Assembly: GCA_018828585.1 (NCBI GenBank)
Contig: JAHJVW010000135.1
Location: forward strand, 1 to 35,413
Length of the DNA stretch: 35,413 nt
Source: Bacteroidota bacterium
GTDB lineage: Bacteria; Bacteroidota; Bacteroidia; Sphingobacteriales; Sphingobacteriaceae
Reading direction: 5' to 3'
Position numbers and translations under genes: made by a program. Below, piece by piece: positions 17,028 to 23,849 of this stretch (positions within the stretch are counted from its first letter, which is position 1; each line of letters opens with the position of its first letter). The notes beneath the pieces are model-generated. The model saw only the letters and a list, made by a program, of their open reading frames with translations, did no database searches and was not told the DNA's origin.

Positions 17028-18095
17028 TTAAGCAATCTCTCCGCCACAGCTACTTCCTGCTCCTGCAGTACATCCATAACAGTGGTTGTTTACAATAATT
17101 TTTCTGTTTAATATTTCCTCAAAATCAAAATCATCAATATGTTTTGCTTTACCTGTAAATTTTAAATCAAGCATTTGGTTAAAATCGCAATCGTACATAA
17201 AACCATCCCAACTTATGCTAATAGTGTTTTTACACATCAATCCATCTAAAGTTGACGGATTAAACGCACCAACCAACTCATGCATATAGTCCAAATATTT
17301 TCCGGTTTCTAATAAATAATCTAAAAAACGGCTTACCGGTAAGTTAGTAATGGCAAAAAGACTGTTAAACACAATGTCAAACTTTCTTTTCAATTGCCTT
17401 TTGAATTCGGCTTCCAGAGACTTTTGGTCGCCTGGTAAATACGCACCTGATGGGTTGTAGACCAAATCAATAATTAAACCGCTATCTTCTTGTCCAAAAC
17501 CTACCGCATTCAGCATTTTTAAAGCTGCAATTGAGTCTTCAAAAACACCGTCACCTCTTTGAGCGTCTGTTCTCATGGCAGAAAAGGAGGGCAATGAAGA
17601 AATCACATGAACGTGGTTTGCTTTAAAGAAATCTGGTAAATCATGGTATTTTTTATTAGCCATGATGATGGTCAGGTTACATCTCACCATTACTTCTACG
17701 CCTGCTTTGGTGCATTCTTCTACAAACCATCTGAAGTAAGCATTCATTTCTGGTGCTCCTCCAGTAATATCGACTTTTTTAAAATTATAGGTTTTAATTA
17801 AATACAGGCATCTTTCCAAAGTTTCGAAAGACATGTTTTCTTCTTTCCTATCGGGGCCTGCATCCACATGGCAATGTGAACACGTCTGATTACAAAGTTT
17901 GCCTATGTTGATTTGAAAAATCTCTAGTTCAGAAACTTTAATTGCATCTACGTTTAAAGATTTTAACTTTTTATGAAAATTCTCGTAAGCACCATCATGA
18001 ATGTCTTTTTGTGATAAAACTTTTAGCTGGTAAAAGTGATCACCCAATGCATTTCCAGAAGCCTTTAAAGATTTTGAAATTTGTTTAACACCCAT
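17028..18095 (-). CDS. arsS: Arsenosugar biosynthesis radical SAM protein ArsS
   Basis: A 355-residue radical SAM/Cys-rich protein. The [4Fe-4S] motif is CNQTCSHC (Cys68, Cys72, Cys75) followed by HVDAGP, and KVDITGGAPEMN supplies the GGxP-type SAM contact. The C-terminal third has MCKNTISISWDGFMYDCDFNQ and ends in CYGCTAGAGSSCGG (Cys339, 342, 350), the Cys-rich DUF3641-type tail. ArsS family members use a 5'-deoxyadenosyl radical on dimethylarsenite to make 5'-deoxy-5'-dimethylarsinoyl-adenosine, the first arsenosugar intermediate. It starts 2 bases after the AhpD-like gene and stops 10 bases before arsM, so the methylation and adenosylation steps are coupled. Confidence 0.93.
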   Translation of the reverse strand: MGVKQISKSLKASGNALGDHFYQLKVLSQKDIHDGAYENFHKKLKSLNVDAIKVSELEIFQINIGKLCNQTCSHCHVDAGPDRKEENMSFETLERCLYLIKTYNFKKVDITGGAPEMNAYFRWFVEECTKAGVEVMVRCNLTIIMANKKYHDLPDFFKANHVHVISSLPSFSAMRTDAQRGDGVFEDSIAALKMLNAVGFGQEDSGLIIDLVYNPSGAYLPGDQKSLEAEFKRQLKRKFDIVFNSLFAITNLPVSRFLDYLLETGKYLDYMHELVGAFNPSTLDGLMCKNTISISWDGFMYDCDFNQMLDLKFTGKAKHIDDFDFEEILNRKIIVNNHCYGCTAGAGSSCGGEIA

Positions 18096-18097
18096 AA

Positions 18098-18430
18098 TTA
18101 CATTGTATTATCTTTAACATGATTCATCATTTGTACTCCGAAAACTAAGGTTGCGCCACCTTTAATCGCTGCCGCCACATGTACAGCTTCCATCATTTGC
18201 TCTTCATCAGCTCCTTTTTTAAGGCAGTCTGAAGAATAAGCATCGATACAATAAGGACATTGAACAGCATGTGCAACTGCTAACGCGATTAACGATTTTT
18301 CTCTAACGGTTAAAGCACCTTCTTTAAAAACTTCGGTATAATACTCGAAGAATTTATCTCCCATTGGTTTTTGAAACTCGGTGATGTTTCCGAATTTTTT
18401 AAGATCTTCTGAATTAAAATAATTTGCCAT
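18098..18430 (-). CDS. Arsenosugar-associated peroxidase-like (AhpD/carboxymuconolactone decarboxylase fold) protein
   Basis: A 110-residue all-helical CMD/AhpD-like protein. The redox pair is CPYC (Cys58, Cys61) in HAVQCPYCIDAY, with a further Cys at 69, and KGGATLVFG follows. Family length is normal. This small protein is a recurrent companion of arsM and arsS in arsenosugar clusters. Its likely role is thiol-disulfide chemistry, for example keeping arsenic in the trivalent, thiol-bound state or removing peroxide, but this is inferred. It is 2 bases upstream of arsS. Nothing is seen in the 94-base gap to the first DUF2064 gene. Confidence 0.9.
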   Translation of the reverse strand: MANYFNSEDLKKFGNITEFQKPMGDKFFEYYTEVFKEGALTVREKSLIALAVAHAVQCPYCIDAYSSDCLKKGADEEQMMEAVHVAAAIKGGATLVFGVQMMNHVKDNTM

Positions 18431-18524
18431 GATAATTGTGTAATGTTTTTAATGATGCCAAAGCATTATTAAAAATTATGTACTAAAAAGATTTTGTTGG
18501 TTTTTTAAAACGAAAGCTATTTGC

Positions 18525-19199
18525 TCAGGCAAATAACGGTGGGCCTTTTAAGAAGGCTCTGCTCACAAAAAAGAAATCAAGGATAAAAGGAGTTATAGTT
18601 ACCTTTAAATCTAATTTGAAATCTTGAATGATGTGGTGTAGAAATCTAATCAATGTGTTTTTTGGATTTACAGCTGAAATTGCATTTGCCGAATCTAAAT
18701 CTGTAAATAGCTCTAATTCTGTAATTGGAGAGTGATAAAGGCTTTTTAAATCTTTAAAGGTCTTTCTTTTTTGCCATTTGATATTTAAAAATGAAGCGCT
18801 ATGGAAAGAGTTTTTAGGAATGCCAATTAAATAAGCTCCACCATCCCGGGTTGGACCTAGAACCACGTTACCTTTTTCTGTTTCGAAAATGGCATTTTGA
18901 AGCTGATTCAAATTTAATTCAGGACAATCATTTCCTATGCAGATCACATTTTCATATCCTTTGGCGTATACCTCAGTAAAAGCGTTTGTAATTCTTTCCC
19001 CAAATGTTTTACCTTTTTGATGATAACTATCTATTAAGAAAGTGTCGGCAGAGGTTTGCGTTGCTAATGTGTAAAAATGTTGCGTTAAAGCAATAGATAT
19101 TTTTTGGGTAGCTTTTTTTGATGAGATAGCTGACATACTCTTAGCCCTAGCCTCAAACTCTGGAAGATGCGCAAAAAGTATAATCGCTGTTTTTGTCAT
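18525..19199 (-). CDS. DUF2064 / arsenosugar biosynthesis-type glycosyltransferase (copy 1)
   Basis: First gene of the - strand operon, 224 residues. The GT-A-like core shows KTFGERITNAFTEVYAKGYE, CIGNDCPELN and GPTRDGGAYLIG, all hallmarks of DUF2064/TIGR04282. It is therefore the more canonical of the two paralogues. A hydrophobic C-terminal extension (VTITPFILDFFFVSRAF) ends LKGPPLFA, and the GPPL is shared with copy 2 at 15256-15942. Its start is 130 bases from the divergent ArsR-family gene, so its promoter lies in that shared region. Proposed role: sugar transfer or nucleotidyl-like chemistry in arsenosugar synthesis, by family association only. Confidence 0.9.
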   Translation of the reverse strand: MTKTAIILFAHLPEFEARAKSMSAISSKKATQKISIALTQHFYTLATQTSADTFLIDSYHQKGKTFGERITNAFTEVYAKGYENVICIGNDCPELNLNQLQNAIFETEKGNVVLGPTRDGGAYLIGIPKNSFHSASFLNIKWQKRKTFKDLKSLYHSPITELELFTDLDSANAISAVNPKNTLIRFLHHIIQDFKLDLKVTITPFILDFFFVSRAFLKGPPLFA

Positions 19200-19329
19200 T
19201 CTATAATAGCTTACGTGATTTAGTCAGCTTTAGATTTATATCCTTACAAATAAAAGTAAACATTTGTTTGAAACGTTCGAGATATTTTTATATCTATATA
19301 TGATAATATGTTCATAGATTTGTATCGTT
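19200..19329. promoter_or_regulatory. Divergent promoter region between the arsenic and sulfur operons
   Basis: AT-rich 130-base spacer between the DUF2064 start (- strand) and the ArsR-family start (+ strand). It contains a perfect inverted repeat GATAT-TTTT-ATATC at 19281-19294 and an overlapping dyad TATC-TATATA-TGATA just after it, the kind of AT-rich palindrome ArsR dimers bind. TAGATTTG at 19315-19322 matches the Bacteroidota -7 consensus exactly, but it is only 7 bases before the ArsR ATG, implying a very short leader. No exact -7 element is seen for the - strand. One operator could serve both directions; this is inference. Confidence 0.5.
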
Positions 19330-19641
19330 ATGACAGAAACACTCACTAGAAATTTAACACCTGATAAATTGGAAAAGGCTGCCTTTATACTCAAGACAGT
19401 TGCGCATCCTATTCGATTAGCCATCATTAACCTATTGGATGTTCATCATCAAATGAGCGTAAACGAAATTTGTGAACAGTTAACCAGTGAGCAATCCTTA
19501 ATTTCCCACCATTTAACCAATATGAAAATCAAAGGATTATTAAAGGCAGATAAGCAAGGCGTACAAGTTTTTTATTCTTTAAAAGAGAAAGATTTGGTTA
19601 AGCTTTTGGATTGTATGGAAAACTGTAACTGTAATATGTAA
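19330..19641 (+). CDS. ArsR/SmtB-family transcriptional repressor, BigR/SqrR-like cysteine layout
   Basis: A 103-residue winged-helix repressor. The recognition region is SEQSLISHHLTNMKIKGLL (about residues 53-71) and the wing is KQGVQVFYSL. The ELCVCDL arsenite site of classic ArsR is absent. Instead a single Cys48 lies in VNEIC, the position of the first reactive Cys in the persulfide sensors BigR/SqrR, and three more sit at the C-terminus (Cys95, Cys99, Cys101). This pattern suits either persulfide sensing through an inter-helix sulfur bridge, or arsenite binding as in type 2 ArsR proteins with C-terminal cysteines. The stop codon overlaps the next start (TAATG). It heads a sulfur operon and faces an arsenic operon, so both ligands are plausible. 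Confidence 0.9.
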   Translation: MTETLTRNLTPDKLEKAAFILKTVAHPIRLAIINLLDVHHQMSVNEICEQLTSEQSLISHHLTNMKIKGLLKADKQGVQVFYSLKEKDLVKLLDCMENCNCNM

Positions 19642-20438
19642 TGATAAATTTCCACACGTATTTAACTTATTTTTTAGCTCTTTTTATTGGGATTTCCTTA
19701 GGTTTAACTGGCGGGGGTGGATCCATTTTAACTGTTCCGGTTCTGGTATACGCAGCTAAAATAGAACCCGTTATTGCAACGGCTTATTCGCTTTTTATTG
19801 TGGGATTAACTTCCTTAGTGGGTGCAGGTAGCTATTACAAAAGGAGATTAGTCAACGTAAAGATGGCTGTCATTTTCGCAATTCCAGCTTTTATTACCGT
19901 TTGGTTGATGCGCAAATTTGTGATTCATGCCATGCCTGATACCTTGTTTCAAATAAGAAGTTTTACACTTACAAAAGATTTATTTTTAATGTTATTTTTT
20001 GCATTGATCATGCTGATTTCAGGAGTAAAAATGGTATTTGGAGTAAAGAAAGAGATTAAAGAAAAGCAAGAAATAAAATATGGTTTAGTTTTGTTAAATG
20101 GTGTAATAGTTGGCGTTTTATCTGGTTTGGTAGGTGCTGGCGGAGGTTTCTTAATTGTACCCGCATTGGTTTTCTTTATGAGTTTACCCATGCACAAAGC
20201 GGTCGGAACATCACTTTTAATTATTTCCATCAATTCGTTAATTGGTTTTACCGGAGATATCTTGAACCTGCCACAAATTAATTGGGAATTTTTATTGATT
20301 TTCTCTTCTATCGCATCGGCAGGGATTTTCTTAGGGATTTATTTAAACCAGTTTTTAAATAGTGAAAAGCTAAAAAAAGTATTTGGATATTTTGTTTTGG
20401 CAATGGCTGTCGTGATCATTTTTAAAGAATTAATTTAA
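19641..20438 (+). CDS. TauE/SafE (TSUP) family sulfite or sulfur-compound exporter
   Basis: Inner-membrane protein of 265 residues with about 8 hydrophobic segments. The two internal family repeats are visible as LGLTGGGGSILTVPVLVY (about 20-37) and LVGAGGGFLIVPALVFF (about 161-177). The start overlaps the repressor stop by one base and the stop overlaps the methyltransferase start by one base, so translation is coupled. In BigR and Cst-type sulfide detoxification operons a TauE protein exports sulfite or thiosulfate made from persulfides. That role fits the persulfide dioxygenase-like gene two positions downstream. Arsenical export is an alternative but there is no family precedent I can name. 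Confidence 0.9.
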   Translation: MINFHTYLTYFLALFIGISLGLTGGGGSILTVPVLVYAAKIEPVIATAYSLFIVGLTSLVGAGSYYKRRLVNVKMAVIFAIPAFITVWLMRKFVIHAMPDTLFQIRSFTLTKDLFLMLFFALIMLISGVKMVFGVKKEIKEKQEIKYGLVLLNGVIVGVLSGLVGAGGGFLIVPALVFFMSLPMHKAVGTSLLIISINSLIGFTGDILNLPQINWEFLLIFSSIASAGIFLGIYLNQFLNSEKLKKVFGYFVLAMAVVIIFKELI

Positions 20439-21028
20439 TGGAAATGCTTCATGCAGATTATTGGAATAGTAGATACATCAACCAAGAAACAAGGTGGGAT
20501 TTAGGAGCCATTTCTCCGCCTATCAAAAGCTATATCCATCAGTTAGAAAATAAAGAATTAAGAATTTTGATCCCAGGAGCTGGCAATGCCTATGAAGCCA
20601 TTTATTTATTAGAGAATGGTTTTAAAAATGTAACAGTTGTTGATTTTGCTGAGAAAGCATTGAGCAATTTAAAAGAGAAATTAGTAAAAATTGATACTTC
20701 AAATTATAATTTAATTCAAGATGATTTCTTTAATCATGAAGGAGAATATGATTTAATTTTAGAGCAAACATTTTTTTGTGCTATCAATCCAGAACTAAGA
20801 ATAGCATACGTAAAACACACGCATCGTTTATTAACCGAAAAAGGAAAAATTGTAGGTCTTTTATTTAACAAAGAATTTCCTTTCGAGGGACCACCTTTTG
20901 GTGGGAGCGAAGATGAATACAGAGAATTATTCGAGCCAAAATTCGAGATTAAAATAATGCATGAAGCTCATAACTCAATAGCGCCAAGAAAGGGTTCTGA
21001 GTTGTTTGTGATTTTAAGTAAAAAGTAG
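20438..21028 (+). CDS. TPMT-like SAM-dependent thiol methyltransferase
   Basis: A 196-residue class I methyltransferase of the thiopurine S-methyltransferase-like family. The N-terminus has the family pattern YWNSRYINQETRWDLGAISPP. The SAM loop is LIPGAGNAYEA (about 45-55), VVDFAEKAL contacts the adenosine, and LEQTFFCAINPELR is the family hallmark after strand 4. No signal peptide is seen. Members methylate sulfur, selenium or tellurium nucleophiles. In this operon a plausible job is capping sulfide or persulfide as methylthiol; acting on arsenic-thiol species from the neighbouring operon is a second possibility. It is coupled to the TauE gene by TAATG. Confidence 0.87.
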   Translation: MEMLHADYWNSRYINQETRWDLGAISPPIKSYIHQLENKELRILIPGAGNAYEAIYLLENGFKNVTVVDFAEKALSNLKEKLVKIDTSNYNLIQDDFFNHEGEYDLILEQTFFCAINPELRIAYVKHTHRLLTEKGKIVGLLFNKEFPFEGPPFGGSEDEYRELFEPKFEIKIMHEAHNSIAPRKGSELFVILSKK

Positions 21029-21080
21029 AAAGACGCAAGATTCTCATATCTAACATCTCAATACTCAAATCTAAAATAAT

Positions 21081-22493
21081 ATGAAAATAGAACAAATTTA
21101 CACTGGATGTTTGGCACAAGGTGCTTATTATATGGAAAGTGATGGCGAAGCAGCTATTGTAGATCCGCTTAGAGAAACGCAACCTTACATTGAAAAGGCA
21201 GAGCAGGCTGGCGTTAAAATTAAATATGTTTTCGAGACGCATTTTCATGCTGATTTTGTGAGCGGACATGTTGATTTGGCAAAAAAAACAGGAGCGAAAA
21301 TCATTTACGGGCCAACAGCAGTTACAGGTTTTTCTTCCCACACGGCTAAGGATAACGAGGAGTTTAAAATTGGTAAGATTACCATTAAAGTGTTGCATAC
21401 GCCAGGTCATACGCCAGAATCTACTACTTATTTATGTTCGGATGAAAATGGCAAGCCTTATTGTATTTTCACTGGTGACACGCTATTTATAGGTGATGTG
21501 GGTCGCCCGGATTTAGCTCAAAAATCTGCTAATACCACAGAAGAAGCAATGGCTGGGCATCTTTACGATTCGTTAAGAGAAAAAATTATGCCTTTGCCAA
21601 ATGATGTGATCGTTTATCCGGCTCACGGTGCTGGTTCGGCTTGCGGTAAAAACATGAGCAAAGAAACTTTTGACACTTTAGGTCATCAGAAGGAAACAAA
21701 TTACGCTTTAAGCGATATTTCTAAAGATGCTTTCATTAAAGAATTAACTACTGGAATTTTGCCTCCGCCACAGTATTTTCCTAAAAATGCGAAGATGAAT
21801 AAGGAAGGGATCGACGCTATAGATGAGATTTATGAAAGAGGATTAAATGCCCTAGATCCAGATGAATTTGAAACTGCTGCAAATGCTACAGACGCTTTAG
21901 TTCTAGATGTTCGCTCTCCTCAAGCTTTCGCGGAATCTTTTATTCCAAATTCAATTTTTATTGGTTTAGATGGTCAATTTGCACCTTGGGTTGGCGCTTT
22001 AATCACCGATTTAAAGCAACACCTTTTATTAGTTGTTGATGAGGGAAGAGAAGAAGAAGCCGTAAAAAGATTGGCTCGTGTAGGTTATGATTATACCATG
22101 GGTTATTTAAAAGGTGGAATCAAGGCTTGGAAAGCGGCAAGAAAAGAAGTGGATTCTGTTAAAACAGTATCTGCTGATGAGTTAAGGAATTTAGCAGAAA
22201 AAGAAAAGCTAGAAGTTTTAGACGTTAGAAAGCCAGGCGAATACGATGCGGAACATTTAGAGTTTACATTAAGCCGTCCGCTGGATTTTATTAACGATTG
22301 GACAAACGAATTTGACAAACAAAAGCCTTATTATTTGCATTGTGCTGGTGGTTACCGCTCTATGATTACCTCTTCGATTTTGAAAGCTCGTGGTTATGAC
22401 GATATAACAAATGTGGATGGTGGTTTTGCCGCTTTAAAGGATGCTGGTTTTGAGACTACAGATTTTGTTTGTCAGAGTAAGAAGATGAAATAA
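21081..22493 (+). CDS. Persulfide dioxygenase-rhodanese fusion (CstB-like MBL-fold protein)
   Basis: A 470-residue fusion protein. Residues 1-245 form an ETHE1-like metallo-beta-lactamase domain: THFHADFVSGH (His54, His56, Asp58), TPGHTPEST (His110), TGDTLFIGDVGRPDL (Asp133) and YPAHGAGSACG (His182). His54, His110 and Asp133 match the ETHE1 iron ligands. Residues about 265-355 are a first rhodanese domain with no catalytic Cys (loop VVDEGREEEA). Residues about 363-455 are a second rhodanese domain with Cys421 in HCAGGYRS. This is the layout of CstB, which oxidises persulfides to thiosulfate or sulfite. A Cys in the C-terminal FVCQS may also be reactive. The leader 21040-21080 contains no G. 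Confidence 0.92.
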   Translation: MKIEQIYTGCLAQGAYYMESDGEAAIVDPLRETQPYIEKAEQAGVKIKYVFETHFHADFVSGHVDLAKKTGAKIIYGPTAVTGFSSHTAKDNEEFKIGKITIKVLHTPGHTPESTTYLCSDENGKPYCIFTGDTLFIGDVGRPDLAQKSANTTEEAMAGHLYDSLREKIMPLPNDVIVYPAHGAGSACGKNMSKETFDTLGHQKETNYALSDISKDAFIKELTTGILPPPQYFPKNAKMNKEGIDAIDEIYERGLNALDPDEFETAANATDALVLDVRSPQAFAESFIPNSIFIGLDGQFAPWVGALITDLKQHLLLVVDEGREEEAVKRLARVGYDYTMGYLKGGIKAWKAARKEVDSVKTVSADELRNLAEKEKLEVLDVRKPGEYDAEHLEFTLSRPLDFINDWTNEFDKQKPYYLHCAGGYRSMITSSILKARGYDDITNVDGGFAALKDAGFETTDFVCQSKKMK

Positions 22494-22766
22494 GATTTGG
22501 TCGTTTTCCCGAGCTATCAGGACACGCTATCCGCTCATAATGCTCAAGGCATTAGCCACAAGCCGGTATCCGGTGCTATCGTTAACGCAATCAAATAACT
22601 TCGGTCAGTGCCCTCACAGACCGAAACAATAATTAAATAAAATGATCTGTGAGGGCACAGACCATGGAGATAAAAATTAGAAAACTCCGTCATGTCGGCG
22701 ATAGGAGACATCTCACTAGCAAGATTAAAACTTGCAAATGAGACCTCTCGTTCCTCGAGGTGATGA
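22494..22766. repeat. Mosaic of REP-like hairpins between the dioxygenase and YeeE genes
   Basis: The 293-base gap inside the sulfur operon holds no gene that I can support, but it is dense in inverted repeats. Four hairpins are visible: TAATGC-tcaag-GCATTA (22538-22554); CGGTCAGTG-ccct-CACAGACCG (22602-22623, one mismatch); TCTGTG-aggg-CACAGA (22646-22661); and TCTCACTAGCAAG-attaaaa-CTTGCAAATGAGA (22711-22743, two mismatches). The second and third are inverted copies of one core, so they also pair with each other through 13 exact bases (22608-22620 with 22646-22658). The fourth sits inside a larger imperfect palindrome, 22689-22766. This resembles interspersed palindromic elements, placed here between co-oriented genes. 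Confidence 0.6.
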
Positions 22767-22786
22767 TAAAATTATAATTAAAACAA

Positions 22787-23356
22787 ATGTTAGAAATCAT
22801 CAGACAACCTTGGCCATGGTACGTGGCCGGAGTATTAATTGGATTAACTGTACCCGCTTTATTGTTGATAGGCAATAAATCATTTGGAGTGTCATCCTCA
22901 TTGCGACACATTTGCGCAGCTTGTATGCCTTCAAAAATTCCATTCTTCAGTTATGATTGGAAAAAGGAAATATGGAACTTGTTTTTCGTTGGAGGAATTT
23001 TATTAGGAGGTCTTATCGCAATGCAGCTTTTATCAAATCCAGAGCCTATACAAATTGCCGAAAGCACTAAAGCGCAATTATCCGCTTTAGGCGTAAAGGA
23101 CTTCAGCGGATTGATGCCCAACGATATTTTCGGTGTCGATCAAATCTTTACTTTAAAAGGATTGATTTTTATGGTTTTTGGAGGTTTTATGGTAGGCTTT
23201 GGCACTCGCTACGCTGGTGGCTGTACTTCAGGACATGCCATTATGGGCTTATCAAATTTACAGCTCCCATCTTTAATTGCCACCATTAGTTTTATGGTTG
23301 GAGGTTTCATCTCCACCTGGATTTTATTACCCTACATTTTTAAATTAATAGCATAA
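22787..23356 (+). CDS. YeeE/YedE family membrane protein, first half of a split thiosulfate-type transporter
   Basis: A 189-residue membrane protein with about 5 hydrophobic segments. Conserved cysteines are Cys43 and Cys46 in [10 protein letters not shown], and Cys146 in the family signature [16 protein letters not shown]. Full-length YeeE (TsuA) imports thiosulfate using a relay of conserved Cys residues. Here the protein is half size and is followed directly, with a one-base overlap (TAATG), by a second half-size member, so the two probably form a heterodimer. Paired half-size YeeE genes also occur in BigR-type sulfur operons. The gap to the upstream dioxygenase gene is filled with hairpins. 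Confidence 0.9.
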   Translation: MLEIIRQPWPWYVAGVLIGLTVPALLLIGNKSFGVSSSLRHICAACMPSKIPFFSYDWKKEIWNLFFVGGILLGGLIAMQLLSNPEPIQIAESTKAQLSALGVKDFSGLMPNDIFGVDQIFTLKGLIFMVFGGFMVGFGTRYAGGCTSGHAIMGLSNLQLPSLIATISFMVGGFISTWILLPYIFKLIA

Positions 23357-23847
23357 TGGCCGAAGTAGAAGAATTTGTGATTGAACACCCAATGGAGTGT
23401 GAAGCACCAAACGACCAAATTAAAAAAGAGCGTTTATTCTCTAACTTAAAATACCTTGTTTTAGGAGTTTTATTCGGGATAGTTTTTGTAAAAGCCGAAA
23501 TCATTTCCTGGTTCAGGATTCAGGAAATGTTTAGGTTAGCAGCTTTTCATATGTATGGTGTAATTGGAACTGCAATAGTGGTAGGGGCAATTTCTATTTT
23601 TTTAATTAAGAAATTCAATATCAAAACCATAGAAGGTGAAAAAGTAGCTTTTCATCCCAAAACATTTAATAAAGGACAAATTTTTGGAGGATTAATTTTC
23701 GGTTTAGGCTGGGCCATAACAGGTGCTTGCCCTGGGCCTTTATTTGCTCAAATTGGAAGTGGATTTCTAGCTGTAATAATTACTTTATTAAGTGCAATAG
23801 CTGGGACTTGGGTTTATGGAAAGTTTAGGGACAAATTGCCGCATTAA
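23356..23847 (+). CDS. YeeE/YedE family membrane protein, second half of a split transporter
   Basis: A 163-residue partner of the preceding gene. A charged cytosolic N-terminus (EEFVIEHPMECEAPNDQ) precedes four or so hydrophobic segments, and the family signature is GWAITGACPGPLFAQIGSG with Cys125. Start codon overlaps the previous stop by one base. Together with the first half it would give the GGCxxGH and GACPGP motifs that a full-length YeeE-type protein carries in one chain. Likely role: moving thiosulfate or another reduced sulfur species across the inner membrane, supplying or draining the persulfide dioxygenase. Direction of transport cannot be judged from sequence. Confidence 0.9.
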   Translation: MAEVEEFVIEHPMECEAPNDQIKKERLFSNLKYLVLGVLFGIVFVKAEIISWFRIQEMFRLAAFHMYGVIGTAIVVGAISIFLIKKFNIKTIEGEKVAFHPKTFNKGQIFGGLIFGLGWAITGACPGPLFAQIGSGFLAVIITLLSAIAGTWVYGKFRDKLPH

Positions 23848-23849
23848 AT

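Noticed and set aside
19330-19641. Naming the repressor arsR in the strict sense of a classic arsenite sensor.
   Set aside because: The ELCVCDL-type arsenite site is absent and the single Cys48 plus C-terminal cysteines fit persulfide sensors at least as well, so no symbol was given.
20949-21410. A 153-codon minus-strand frame across the start of the persulfide dioxygenase gene.
   Set aside because: It covers the 3' end of the methyltransferase and the well-conserved metal-binding region of the dioxygenase on the other strand, with no recognisable domain.
22494-22766. A CRISPR array or transposon in the repeat-rich gap.
   Set aside because: The repeats are different palindromes without regular spacing or spacers, and no transposase frame is present.
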